Below are positions 44,284 to 53,317 of a stretch of 56,757 nt of DNA, in pieces. The stretch is from Desulfovibrionales bacterium (lineage in GTDB: Bacteria; Desulfobacterota; Desulfovibrionia; Desulfovibrionales; Desulfovibrionaceae): assembly GCA_030156255.1 (NCBI GenBank), contig JASGMV010000024.1, forward strand, positions 1-56,757. The letters run 5' to 3'. How positions within the stretch are numbered: position 1 is the first letter of the stretch; the number at the start of each line of letters is the position of its first letter. The translations under genes and the position numbers were made by a program. The notes under the pieces were generated by a model. The model was not told the origin of the DNA, did no database searches, and was given only the letters and a program-made list of their open reading frames with translations.

Positions 44284-45255
44284 ATGAGCCAATCCGAAAT
44301 CCTGCTGGAGACGGGAACCAACGAGCTTGAGATTTTGGAGTTTTTCATCAACGAAGTCGGGCCGGACGGCAAGGTCGAACCGTGCCGCTTCGGCATGAAC
44401 GTGGCCAAGGTGATGCAGGTCATTGAATCGCCGAAGCTGACGCCTTCCGAATCCGCGCCGCATCCTTGCTACATGGGCATCATTCCTCTTCGGGGCCACA
44501 TCCTTCCTGTGCTGGATCTGGCGGTGTGGCTGGGCATGGAGCGTCGGCCGACCGATTTCGACGTGGTGGTCATCACCGAGTTCAGCCAGACCGTGACCGG
44601 TTTTCTGGTCTCCGGCGTGGTGGAAATCCACCGGCTGGGATGGGAGGAGGTGATCCCTCCCGGCTCGTTCATTTCCGGCCTCGGCGCCAACTCCATCATC
44701 GGCATGGTGAAGCAGGGCGATCATTTCATTCAACTGCTCGATCTGGAGTCCATTTTGACGGATTTGGATCCGCGCGGCATGGACAGCTACAAGGTCGACA
44801 TCGCAGTGGAGGGCAAAGGATACAAGGCCCTGGTGGCGGACGATTCGGCCACCATCCGCTTCATGCTGCAAAACCATCTCGAAGACGCCGGGTTGGTGGT
44901 CACCATGGTGACCAACGGCTCCGAGGCCCTGGACCAGTTGATGGCCGTGAAGGCGAAGGCCCAGGAAGAGGGCAAGCCGCCGACGCATTACGTGGATGTG
45001 GTCATCTCGGACATCGAGATGCCTCTCATGGACGGCTTTTCCATGACCAAGGCCGTCAAGACGGATGAAGTACTGCGGGATCTGCCCGTTATTTTGTATT
45101 CGTCGATCATTACCAAAGAGCTTCGGCACAAGGGGGAGTCCGTGCGCGCAGACGAACAGGTCGCCAAACCGGAGATGAACCGCATGGCTGAGATCGCCGT
45201 GAAGCTCATAGAAGATCGCCGGAGCAAGGCGAAGGAGCTGTTGGCGAATGGATGA
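44284..45255 (+). CDS. cheV: Chemotaxis coupling protein CheV, copy 2
   Basis: 323 residues, ribosome site GAGGAG. CheW domain about 15-165 (GMNVAKVMQVIESPKLTPSE, IPLRGHILPVLDLAVWLGM) and receiver about 180-315 (ALVADDSATIRFM, DVVISDIEMPLMDGFSMTK, QVAKPEMN). It is a paralogue of 18871-19833 across the full length. Its last codons overlap the start of an Hpt gene by eight bases, so receiver and phosphotransfer domain are made together and may form a relay outside the standard CheA path (inference). Confidence 0.9.
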   Translation: MSQSEILLETGTNELEILEFFINEVGPDGKVEPCRFGMNVAKVMQVIESPKLTPSESAPHPCYMGIIPLRGHILPVLDLAVWLGMERRPTDFDVVVITEFSQTVTGFLVSGVVEIHRLGWEEVIPPGSFISGLGANSIIGMVKQGDHFIQLLDLESILTDLDPRGMDSYKVDIAVEGKGYKALVADDSATIRFMLQNHLEDAGLVVTMVTNGSEALDQLMAVKAKAQEEGKPPTHYVDVVISDIEMPLMDGFSMTKAVKTDEVLRDLPVILYSSIITKELRHKGESVRADEQVAKPEMNRMAEIAVKLIEDRRSKAKELLANG

Positions 45256-45631
45256 AAGGACCCGCAAGGCTCTTCAGATATATACGGAAGAGGCCAATGA
45301 ACGGCTTGAAGCCGTGGAGGCCGGTTTGCTGGACATGGAGCGGCAGGGCGCCTCGGCTTCCGAGGACCTGGTGAACCGGGTGTTTCGCGACGCCCACTCC
45401 ATGAAAGCCGGGGCGAACCTGCTGGGGCTGAGCAACATAGAATCTTTGACGCACCGGCTGGAGAACGTGCTGGACGAATTGCGTTTCGGCCGGTTGAGCC
45501 TGTCCACGCATCTGGTGACGGATTTGCTGGAGGCCGTGGACTCGCTCAAGGACATGCTGGCCTCGCCGGGAGCCGGCAACGCGGCCGACATCAGCACGGT
45601 GGACGCGAACCTCTCCAGGTGGCTGGCCTGA
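45248..45631 (+). CDS. Hpt-domain histidine phosphotransfer protein
   Basis: 127 residues, a stand-alone Hpt four-helix bundle. The phosphorylatable His50 is in VFRDAHSMKAGANLLGLSNI, the CheA P1/Hpt motif (H-S-x-K-x-x-A/G). The start codon overlaps the end of the upstream cheV (ATGGATGA), indicating translational coupling. It has no catalytic kinase part, so it must receive phosphate from a kinase or hybrid receiver elsewhere. It could shuttle phosphate between a hybrid kinase and CheV. Confidence 0.88.
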   Translation: MDERTRKALQIYTEEANERLEAVEAGLLDMERQGASASEDLVNRVFRDAHSMKAGANLLGLSNIESLTHRLENVLDELRFGRLSLSTHLVTDLLEAVDSLKDMLASPGAGNAADISTVDANLSRWLA

Positions 45632-45697
45632 CGAGCGGCCGACGGCGAGTGGCTCGCACGGTGGTTTTTTCCTGAGGGACGTCACTGCGGAATACGC

Positions 45698-47272
45698 ATG
45701 CGCATCGCTTACTCGGGCAACTTCCTGGGCGAGGGGCTTCGCCGGCTTGGACAGGATGTTGTCGACATTCGGCTTTCCCCGGATACGTCCCTGGACGACA
45801 TTCTCGATGCGCAGGACCCGGCGCCCGACATCGTCCTGATCGAACTCTGGGGTAACACTTCGTTGCCGCTGAAAATGCACGCATGCCGGCGTCGGCTTGT
45901 CGCGTACGCCGTGGATTCCTGCCTGAACGAATTCTGGCAGGCCCCTTTGCTTTCCCTTTTCGACGACGTCTTCTTTGACCAGCTTTTGACGGCGCCCAGG
46001 CTGAAACGGCTTGGGCTGCGGGCCGGCTGGCTGCCTCTGTGCGCTTCCGAAGAAGACTTCAGGGAGCCGCAGGAAAAGTTGTACGACATTTCCTTCGTGG
46101 GCCGGGTCACGGAGCATCGCCCCAAACGCAGGAATCTATTGAACCTCATCGCCGGGGAGTTTTCCCTGAACCGCGTCGAGGGCGTCTCCCGCGCCAGGAT
46201 GCAGGACATCCATGCGCAGTCGCGCATTGTTCTGAACGAGAATTTTTTCAATGGGCTGAATTTGCGGGCGCTCCAAGGCTTCGCTTCCGGATCGTTACTG
46301 CTGACCGAAGCCGGCGGCGTCGGGATGGATCGTTTTTTCACGGACGGGCGGCATTACGCGTCCTTCACCCCGGACAACGTGCTGGACCGCATCGCGGACA
46401 TTCTTGGACATCAGGGAGAGTGGGCCGCCGCGGCCGCGGCGGGCCGGGATGCGTGCCGGGAGCGGCACACCAGCCGAGCCCGGGCCGGGGATCTGTTGCG
46501 TATGGTGGCGGATAATGCGGCGCGTAATTCCAGACGCCCCGATTCCGCACGGAAGCTGGCCGAGGCCGAGGCCAAGCACGCCTACGCCCGGCGTTTCGGC
46601 GGCTCCTTCGAGGAGGCGGTGATGTTGGCGGCCGAGGCGGCGCAGGATCATGGGGAAACCGGCCGCAAGGCGGATCATCTGCTGGGTCTGATGCTCGCCA
46701 GAAGCGGCAGGCCCGGTCCCGCCCGGAAGCGTTTTATCAGGGCGTTGAAGGGAAAGAGGCCGATGCTTCCGGCCGCTGCGTTGGCAATGTCCCTACTTCA
46801 TGAAGGAGGCGTTCGGAGGGTCTGTGAGGGCTTGAAGCCAGCGGCGGCGTATTTTCCCAAAGGACTGCTTGATGTTTTGGAGCGCCGCAATTCCGAAAAA
46901 AGTGAAGAAGCCGTTTTTGGAGCGTTGATGCTGGAGCTGGCGCGGATTTATTTGGAGTTGGGACGCGCCTCCGACTTGGGGTTCGTCAAGATAGAGAAGG
47001 AGCGTTTTCCGGATTACGCCTTGGAGTTCGCCATGTTGGCCTGGGACAGGCAGCCCTCCAAACCGGCGCTGGACATGATCCGGAGGTGCGCGGAGTCCTG
47101 CGGCGCTGCGTTGGGCCTTCCGCCGTTGTTCGCCGCGGCCGTGGAAAAAGGAATCGCCTCACGGGAGGACATTGCGTACGCGGCCGATCTGGCGCGTTTG
47201 TGCTACGATAGGGAGAGGGCCGCGGCCCTTCGGCGCGCTTTGGAGACGCCCGGCGCACAGGCGCAGGAATGA
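45698..47272 (+). CDS. CgeB-like glycosyltransferase with C-terminal repeat region
   Basis: 524 residues. The N-terminal half (about 1-270) follows the CgeB/glycosyltransferase group 1-like layout: MRIAYSGNFLGEGLRRLGQD at the start, YDISFVGRVTEHRPKRRNLL (about 128-147), IVLNENFFNGLNLRALQGFA, and GSLLLTEAGGVGMDRFFTDG with the late DG..Y.SF.. block. The C-terminal half (about 290-500) is Ala/Leu/Arg-rich, with TPR-like helices. It is cytosolic. The glycan target is unknown; such enzymes often modify surface or flagellar structures, which is an inference. It ends in a strong terminator. Confidence 0.7.
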   Translation: MRIAYSGNFLGEGLRRLGQDVVDIRLSPDTSLDDILDAQDPAPDIVLIELWGNTSLPLKMHACRRRLVAYAVDSCLNEFWQAPLLSLFDDVFFDQLLTAPRLKRLGLRAGWLPLCASEEDFREPQEKLYDISFVGRVTEHRPKRRNLLNLIAGEFSLNRVEGVSRARMQDIHAQSRIVLNENFFNGLNLRALQGFASGSLLLTEAGGVGMDRFFTDGRHYASFTPDNVLDRIADILGHQGEWAAAAAAGRDACRERHTSRARAGDLLRMVADNAARNSRRPDSARKLAEAEAKHAYARRFGGSFEEAVMLAAEAAQDHGETGRKADHLLGLMLARSGRPGPARKRFIRALKGKRPMLPAAALAMSLLHEGGVRRVCEGLKPAAAYFPKGLLDVLERRNSEKSEEAVFGALMLELARIYLELGRASDLGFVKIEKERFPDYALEFAMLAWDRQPSKPALDMIRRCAESCGAALGLPPLFAAAVEKGIASREDIAYAADLARLCYDRERAAALRRALETPGAQAQE

Positions 47273-47273
47273 A

Positions 47274-47301
47274 AAAGGGCGAGGCCGAAGCCTCGCCCTT
47301 T
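47274..47301. terminator. Bidirectional intrinsic terminator
   Basis: AAAGGGCGAGGC-cgaa-GCCTCGCCCTTT, a perfect 12-bp stem with a CGAA tetraloop, between the convergent glycosyltransferase and pyruvate carboxylase genes. The short A/T runs on both sides suit termination both ways, best for the leftward gene (CCCTTTTTC). Confidence 0.85.
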
Positions 47302-47324
47302 CGTTGCGCTTCGTTGGTTGGCGG

Positions 47325-50300
47325 CTAAAACTGGATGGGTTCGCCGCAGAAGGGACAGTGCTTGAAGCCCTCGTCCGTGATCGGCTCCATGCAGGCCCGG
47401 CACCTCTTGGGCACGGGACCGAGCTCCACGAGCAACTCGCCCGCTATCACCGGAACCATTGTTTTGTCTTCCTGGAAGTTCGCGGCCTTGAGCACGCGCT
47501 TCACCACGGCGTCCATGGGCGCGTACACAGCCTTTTCCTGCTTCATGATGGAGATGTTGAACAGCTCCTCTCCCTTGGACACCACCGCGCCCGGCGCGGC
47601 GTGCATCACCCAGAGGTCGCCGTTGGAGGGGGCGGCCACGTGCATGGCGTTCTGCGGATCGGCCATCTCCACGCCGCCCGTATCCACGGCGTGCCCCGCC
47701 TGGATTCTGACCTGGTGGGAGAAGATTTCGGAGTCGAAGGAGTAGCGCACGACGCTCATGCCGGCGTCGTTGGGCTCCATAATGGCCAAAATGCGCATCT
47801 TGTGGGGCTTGCCCGCCTCGTCCATGAACTTGAGTTCTTCGCCCCGCTCCAGCCCCTCGAACCAGACGTCCAAGGGGATGTTGTTGGGGTCGCCGTACTT
47901 CTCCACGAACTCGATGGTCTTGATCGCGTCGGCCGGGTGGTTGAGGTAGTTCACCAACTCCTCTCGGGTCGGGGTCCGGCCCAAGGTCTTGGCCAGGGCG
48001 GCCCGTTCGGCCTTGATGTCCACGTCGGGCAGTTCGGCGATGGGCGAGGTTGTGGTGCGGTTGTCCACGGCGTTGCGCCATTCCTGGGGGCCGAAGGCGG
48101 ATTCGTAGACCCAGTTCGCGGGGAATCCCAGCGGCAGCCTGCCGTATTTGCCCAACAGCAGGTTGCGGAAGGCGTCATTGGCGTCGCAGTACAGGTCGAG
48201 CCGCGCCTTCTTCTCCAGTTCGGTGAGTTCGTCTTCGCTCGCCAGATTAACGATATCCAGAATGGTCAGCAGCCGGCGCACTTCGCGCTCTCCGCCGCGC
48301 TTGAAGGCGCCCGTGACGGCCAGGAAGGCGGTGTTCCAGGTGATCTGGGAGCCGGGGGTGACGTCGTGGTAGCGCACGATCTTGCGGGTTCCGGCCAGGA
48401 ATTTGAGCATGTAGGGCAGCAGGTGGATGTAGCCCTGTTTCATGGCGCCTTCCTGGGAGGAGGACGTGGCGCCGCCGGGCATGCCGTGCTGGACGGCGTC
48501 GTAGTCGACGCCCTGGAAGTAGGGCGCGGTGTAGCGGTCGTAGTAAGGCATGATCTGCTTGATGGCGAAGTTGGCCGAGCGGATCATCTCCTTGTCCAGA
48601 TCGGTCTTCAGGCCGAGTTCGTCTTCGATGTAGGCCGAGGTGGACAGGATATCTCCCTGGCCGTACCAGCGCACGCTGGCGCCCAGGCCGGTGTCCACGA
48701 TATGCACGCCCGCTTCGGCCGCCGCGCCCACGGACGGGACGAAGAGGCCGTCGGTGTAGTGGCGGTGGCAATGGAGCACGAGTTCGGGGTGTCTTTTGCG
48801 CAACGCCGAGACCAGCTCCCGCATGAAGCGGGGGGGACAGACGCCGCCCATGTCCTTGAGGCCCAGAATGATGCGGGAGGCCGCCTTGGTTTTGGAGACT
48901 CCGGCGGCCTCGGCGCACAGGGCGAGGATTTCCTCCGTGATCTCCAGGTAGTGGTCCACGGTGAAACCCTTGGCCCAAGACATGGACAGGGCCGGCTCGA
49001 AGATGTTGGCGGTGCTGTTCAGGGCCACTTCGGCGAAGGGCCGCATGTTTTCAACGTGGTTCAGGAAGTCGAAGCAGCGGATGATGTTGTAGTGCTCGCT
49101 GATCATCTCGCCGGTGAGGCGCATCAGGTTCTTGGCCATGGGCTTGTAGCCCAGCACGTTGGTGGAGCGGATGAGGATCTGCTTGAGCGTCCTGGGCGCG
49201 AAACGGTTCCACTCCTCGGCCTCCGTGAACGGATAGGTCATGTTGGCCATCATGGCCACGTGATAGTGGGCGCCTCCGCCGTTCTCCAGAGAAAAGAATC
49301 CGCACTTGTCCAGATACGGGCCGATGATGCGGTCTTCGGCCAGCCGGAAGCGGTTGCCGCTGTTGGACTGGGTGATGTCCCGCGTGGTGGTGTCCGTGAA
49401 GTGGATGATTCCCTGCTCCCGGTCGGCGCGCAGCACGTCGAGAATGGAATCCCGGGACATGCCGCGGGTGATGCGGGGTTCGAACCACGTGGAGATTTCG
49501 GGCGGCTCCACCGGATTGAACCGTCCGACGCGTTTGTCGTTGCGGCCGCGGTACTCGCCGAGCTGGACGTGGGGGTTGTAGCCGATGGCGGAGATTTCGG
49601 CGATGAGCCGGGAGAGGCGCAGGCCGTCGGGCTCCTTGTCCTGATAGGAAATGAGTTCGTCGCGCCGCTTGTCCACGAAGTTGGTGTCGTATTCGGCGTC
49701 CATGAAGGCCGGGTGCTTGGTGACCATGCGATGGAAGGGGATGGTCGTCTTGACCCCGCCGACGATGTATTCGCGCAGAGCCCGGCGCATGAGCATGACC
49801 ACCTTCGCCCAACTGGAGCCGTAGGTGATGAGCAGGGCCATGGCCGAGTCGTACTGGGACGGGAAGACGTACCCGTCGCAGATGCAGGAGTCCACGCGCA
49901 CGCCCTGGCCTCCGGGAGAGAGGTAGCGGGTGATGCGTCCGGCGTTGGGGGCGAAGTTTTCCTGCGGGTCCTCGCAGTTGATGCGAACCTGCATGGCGTG
50001 CTGGTACGGCTTGGTGTTCTCTTCGTTGAAGCGCAGCCTGGCGCCGAAGGCCACGGCGATCTGCTCCTCCACGAGGTCCACGCCGTAACGGCATTCGGTG
50101 ATGCCGTGCTCCACCTGGAGCCGGGTGTTGACTTCGATGAGATAGGGCGTTCCGGTGTGGTCCACCAGGAACTCCACCGTGGCCAGGGAGTAATAGCCGA
50201 CTTCCGTGACCAGTTGGGCGGCGTATTTCTTGAGCCGGGCCCGGAGTTCGGGCGTCATGCCGGGCCACGGCGAAGGCGTGATCTCGATGAGCTTCTGGTG

Positions 50301-51038
50301 GTTGCGCTGCACGGTGCAGTCGCGTTCGTCGAAACAGAAGACTGAGCCGTACTTGTCCGCAATGACCTGGATTTCGATGTGGCGCACCGAGGTCAGGAGT
50401 TTTTCGACGTAGACCCGCGGATTGCCGAAGCTCGCGCTGGCCATGGCCGAGGCCTTTTGGAAGGAGCTCTCCAGATCGCTGTCCGAGTAGACCTCGTAGA
50501 TGCCCCGGCCGCCGCCGCCGCCTTCCGCCTTGAGCATGATGGGATAGCCGATTTCGCGGGCCAGCCGGCGGGCTTTGGCCGCGTCCACCGCGCCGTCGGA
50601 TCCGGGCACAACCGGCACGCCCACTTTTTTAGCCAGGCGGCGCACCGCCACCTTGTTGCCGAGGATGCGCATGGGTTCGGTGGGGGGGCCTATGAAAATG
50701 ATGCCGGCTTCTTCGCATTTGGCGGGAAACGATTCATCCTCCGCGCCGAAGCCCCAACCCGGGTGCAAGGCCACCGCGCCGATCGCTTTGGCTTTGCGAA
50801 CGATCATGTCCAGGTTCAGATAGCCTCTGGGATCGGAGCCGAGCAGCAGCAGTTCGCTGGCGCCGGAAGTGGCGGGGGAGGTCATGTCCACATCCGTGGC
50901 GGTCAACACCGCTTTGGCCTCGAACATTTCGGTGACGGTTCTGCAAATCCGCCTGCCCGGGATGCCCCGGTTGGCCACCACGATGGGGCGGCCTTTGATT
51001 ATGGCCAACATTTCCTTGAAGGACTTGGGGGTGTTCAT
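47325..51038 (-). CDS. pyc: Pyruvate carboxylase with C-terminal zinc-ribbon extension
   Basis: 1237 residues, single chain. The enzyme makes oxaloacetate from pyruvate and bicarbonate with ATP and biotin (anaplerosis). The biotin carboxylase part (about 20-490) shows KAEGGGGGRGIYEV, ERDCTVQRNHQKLIE and EVNTRLQVEHGITE. The carboxyltransferase follows (ILGLKDMGGVCPP carries the expected lysine, LHCHRHYTDG the metal histidines). The biotinyl domain is last, with acceptor Lys1166 in ISIMKQEKAVYAP. Two oddities are seen. The usual AMKM is IMKQ. Behind the biotinyl domain is a 4-Cys ribbon (Cys1213, 1216, 1228, 1231). A separate biotin ligase gene follows upstream on the same strand, a sensible partner. 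Confidence 0.93.
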   Translation of the reverse strand: MNTPKSFKEMLAIIKGRPIVVANRGIPGRRICRTVTEMFEAKAVLTATDVDMTSPATSGASELLLLGSDPRGYLNLDMIVRKAKAIGAVALHPGWGFGAEDESFPAKCEEAGIIFIGPPTEPMRILGNKVAVRRLAKKVGVPVVPGSDGAVDAAKARRLAREIGYPIMLKAEGGGGGRGIYEVYSDSDLESSFQKASAMASASFGNPRVYVEKLLTSVRHIEIQVIADKYGSVFCFDERDCTVQRNHQKLIEITPSPWPGMTPELRARLKKYAAQLVTEVGYYSLATVEFLVDHTGTPYLIEVNTRLQVEHGITECRYGVDLVEEQIAVAFGARLRFNEENTKPYQHAMQVRINCEDPQENFAPNAGRITRYLSPGGQGVRVDSCICDGYVFPSQYDSAMALLITYGSSWAKVVMLMRRALREYIVGGVKTTIPFHRMVTKHPAFMDAEYDTNFVDKRRDELISYQDKEPDGLRLSRLIAEISAIGYNPHVQLGEYRGRNDKRVGRFNPVEPPEISTWFEPRITRGMSRDSILDVLRADREQGIIHFTDTTTRDITQSNSGNRFRLAEDRIIGPYLDKCGFFSLENGGGAHYHVAMMANMTYPFTEAEEWNRFAPRTLKQILIRSTNVLGYKPMAKNLMRLTGEMISEHYNIIRCFDFLNHVENMRPFAEVALNSTANIFEPALSMSWAKGFTVDHYLEITEEILALCAEAAGVSKTKAASRIILGLKDMGGVCPPRFMRELVSALRKRHPELVLHCHRHYTDGLFVPSVGAAAEAGVHIVDTGLGASVRWYGQGDILSTSAYIEDELGLKTDLDKEMIRSANFAIKQIMPYYDRYTAPYFQGVDYDAVQHGMPGGATSSSQEGAMKQGYIHLLPYMLKFLAGTRKIVRYHDVTPGSQITWNTAFLAVTGAFKRGGEREVRRLLTILDIVNLASEDELTELEKKARLDLYCDANDAFRNLLLGKYGRLPLGFPANWVYESAFGPQEWRNAVDNRTTTSPIAELPDVDIKAERAALAKTLGRTPTREELVNYLNHPADAIKTIEFVEKYGDPNNIPLDVWFEGLERGEELKFMDEAGKPHKMRILAIMEPNDAGMSVVRYSFDSEIFSHQVRIQAGHAVDTGGVEMADPQNAMHVAAPSNGDLWVMHAAPGAVVSKGEELFNISIMKQEKAVYAPMDAVVKRVLKAANFQEDKTMVPVIAGELLVELGPVPKRCRACMEPITDEGFKHCPFCGEPIQF

Positions 51039-51117
51039 GCGAAGAAATCTCCTGCGCTGGTGTTCGCCCCGGAAAGGTTCAAAACATCCTTTCCGCCGGG
51101 CTGCGCGGCGTATAGTC

Positions 51118-52053
51118 CTACTCGGCGTTCACCGAGCCTGAGTAAATGATATGCTCCGTCCCGCCCCGGCGAATTCGCAGGCCGCCGTCTGCGGCTACCC
51201 CGACAATCCGGGCCTGGTACGGGGCGCAATCATTTTCGCGCACCGTCGCCATGCGTCCGGTCCACGCCATCCGACGGCTGAATCTCTGGAGGAATTCCTG
51301 GGGGCCTGCGGAGCGAAGCAAACTTTTATAGCAGTTTTGACAAAAAGTTACAAGTCTGATCCACAGGGTCAAAGGCGGCGGATCCAGCCCCGCTTCGTTC
51401 AAAGAGGCCGCCTGCACGGCGCTGTCGGCCCGCAAATCTTCGGCGTCCGGAGCCTTCGCCAGATTCAGCCCCACGCCCGCGACCGTCACGCCGCGCCGCT
51501 CCTCCACCAAGATTCCGGCGGTTTTACGCCCGCGCCAGAGCAGGTCGTTGGGCCATTTGATTTCCAGTTCAACGCCCAACTCGCTGAACGCCTCGGCCAG
51601 CATCCAGCCGACGACCAGGGGCGTGAGCCTGTCCCAGGCCTCGACGCCGAATCGTTCGCCGGGGGGCCCGGGCCAGCGCACGGTCGCAAACAGATTCCCC
51701 GCCAGGGAGGACCACGGCCGCCGCATTTGCCCGCGAGCCGAATGCTGGCGCACGGTGGCTGCGGCGTCCCATGGTTCGAGCAATCCTTCCCCGGACAACC
51801 AGCGGGCCGCGTCCATGGTGGAGCCGCACTCCCCGCAAACGTAGATGTTCGCCGGAGTCGGCGCCGCCGCGGCCAATCCGCGGAGCTCTCCACCCGAGGC
51901 CAGGGGCAGGCTCACGCGCCTCCATTGTCCAGCCGCCGTCAATTCTTCGATTTGGCGCGCCCAAGAAGAATGGACGGCGGCCGTTTCCTCCGGGCGAGCC
52001 GGGGAAAAGACGCCCTCCACCTCGTCTTGCAGCAACACCAGACTGTGTTTCAT
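51118..52053 (-). CDS. birA: Biotin--[acetyl-CoA-carboxylase] ligase (BirA-type, no HTH)
   Basis: 311 residues. The ligase biotinylates carboxylase carrier domains via biotinyl-AMP. The core is clear: YVCGECGSTMDAARWL, the biotin loop HSARGQMRRPWSSLAGNLF (compare GRGRRGRxW), LEIKWPNDLLWRGRKTAGIL with the catalytic lysine, and GVGLNLAKAP. The first 65 residues are not a helix-turn-helix but an unrecognised extension, so it is not a BirA-type repressor. It lies 79 bases upstream of pyc in the same direction and is probably co-transcribed with it. The biotin loop deviates from consensus (MRR for RRG), interesting next to a carboxylase with an unusual acceptor motif. Confidence 0.88.
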   Translation of the reverse strand: MKHSLVLLQDEVEGVFSPARPEETAAVHSSWARQIEELTAAGQWRRVSLPLASGGELRGLAAAAPTPANIYVCGECGSTMDAARWLSGEGLLEPWDAAATVRQHSARGQMRRPWSSLAGNLFATVRWPGPPGERFGVEAWDRLTPLVVGWMLAEAFSELGVELEIKWPNDLLWRGRKTAGILVEERRGVTVAGVGLNLAKAPDAEDLRADSAVQAASLNEAGLDPPPLTLWIRLVTFCQNCYKSLLRSAGPQEFLQRFSRRMAWTGRMATVRENDCAPYQARIVGVAADGGLRIRRGGTEHIIYSGSVNAE

Positions 52054-52109
52054 GCTTTTTTCTCCGGTTCGTTATGGCGCAAGGGAGGCGGTTTTGGTAC
52101 AAAAAGGCC

Positions 52110-53228
52110 ATGCGTGTTCTTTTGGTGGGAGGAGCCGTACGGGATCTTGTACTCGGCAGGCCCGTGTCGGACAAGGATTATTTGGTTATGGGCGCCGATG
52201 CGGCCGAATTCGGGGAGCGTTTTCCGCAGGCTCTTCCGGTCGGTAAATCGTTTCCCGTGTACTGGCTACGCGGCGACCAGTTCGCTTTCCTTCGCGGCGC
52301 AAGCGTGGACGAGGACCTTTTGGCTCGCGACTTCACCGTCAACGCCATGGCCCTGGACGAGAACGGCGAGATATACGCCCATCCCCGCGCCCTGGAGGAC
52401 CTGGACGCAAAGGCGCTGCGCCCTTGCTCCGCGAGGTCCTTGTCCGACGATCCGTTGCGCGTTTTCAGGGCCGCGAGATTCCTCGCGCAGCTTTCGGGCT
52501 TCAAGGCGCATCCGGAGTTGGCGTTGGCCATGCGCCGCGAAGCGGCCCTCGGGGAGTTGGAGGGCATCGACGCCGAGCGCGTGGGCGTCGAGCTGCGCAA
52601 GGCGCTGCAGGGGCTCCGGCCCGGCGTTTTCCTCCGCCTCCTGTCCGAAACCGGCTGCCTGCGGCCGTGGTTCGAGGAATTGGCGTCCGCCGCGGATATT
52701 CCCGCCGGCCCCTTGCCCTATCATGACGAGTCCGTGTTGGAGCACACGGCCCAGGTCATGGACCGCCTGGCCGGCCAGGGCGAGTTGGCCGTGTTCATGG
52801 GGTTGTGCCACGATCTGGGTAAGACCGTGACACCCTCCGACCGCTGGCCGAGCCACCATGGGCACGACCGGCTGGGAGAGGAACTGGCGTCCGACATGGC
52901 GCTGCGGCTGCGGCTGCCGTCCCGAATGGAGGCTGCGGGCCGAACCGCGGCGCGTTGGCACATGACCGCGGCGAGATACAAGGACCTGCGGACCGGAACG
53001 CGCGTGGACCTTCTGTCCAGACTGCACGCCCTGAAGCTTGTCCGCGAAACGTTCGCCCTGGTCGTTGCGGATCGCGGCGCGAAGGCCGCGGGCCTGCTGG
53101 AGCGGGCGCAAGCCGATCTCGACGCCATGCTGGCCGTGCGGTTGCCCAAGGCCGACCGCAACCGGGGCGCAGCCTCGGGCGAACGCCTTCGCCAGCTGCG
53201 GTGCGAGGCCCTGGCCCATCGCCGCTGA
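52110..53228 (+). CDS. cca: CCA-adding tRNA nucleotidyltransferase with HD domain
   Basis: 372 residues from the ATG at 52110 (AAGG just upstream; an in-frame ATG at 52074 is possible but the family begins as here). The enzyme adds or repairs the 3' CCA of tRNA. Class II nucleotidyltransferase signatures are VGGAVRDLVLGRPVSDKDYL (6-25, with the metal-binding DKD), LLARDFTVNAMAL and DDPLRVFRAARFLAQ. The C-terminal part carries an HD phosphohydrolase motif (HTAQVMDRL, MGLCHDLGKTVTP, HHGHDRLG) as in the multifunctional E. coli type. It is divergent from birA with 56 bases between the starts. Confidence 0.92.
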   Translation: MRVLLVGGAVRDLVLGRPVSDKDYLVMGADAAEFGERFPQALPVGKSFPVYWLRGDQFAFLRGASVDEDLLARDFTVNAMALDENGEIYAHPRALEDLDAKALRPCSARSLSDDPLRVFRAARFLAQLSGFKAHPELALAMRREAALGELEGIDAERVGVELRKALQGLRPGVFLRLLSETGCLRPWFEELASAADIPAGPLPYHDESVLEHTAQVMDRLAGQGELAVFMGLCHDLGKTVTPSDRWPSHHGHDRLGEELASDMALRLRLPSRMEAAGRTAARWHMTAARYKDLRTGTRVDLLSRLHALKLVRETFALVVADRGAKAAGLLERAQADLDAMLAVRLPKADRNRGAASGERLRQLRCEALAHRR

Positions 53229-53317
53229 ATGGCCCGGCCAAAGGGTTTTTTTCTCTTTTGAGTTGCCAGACGACGCCGTCATGTTGCAAGTTGGCGAAAA
53301 CACCATAAGGAGCCCAG

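Noticed and set aside
49469-49480. A GGTTCGAA stretch resembling a tRNA T-arm
   Set aside because: It lies within the pyruvate carboxylase reading frame and no cloverleaf can be built around it.
47172-50345. A 1057-codon plus-strand open frame
   Set aside because: Antisense to pyruvate carboxylase, whose motifs are unmistakable; Val/His/Gly-rich composition is typical of a mirrored frame.
53231-53251. CCC/GGG mini-stem followed by seven T after cca as a terminator
   Set aside because: A three-pair stem is too weak to call; termination here is possible but unsupported.
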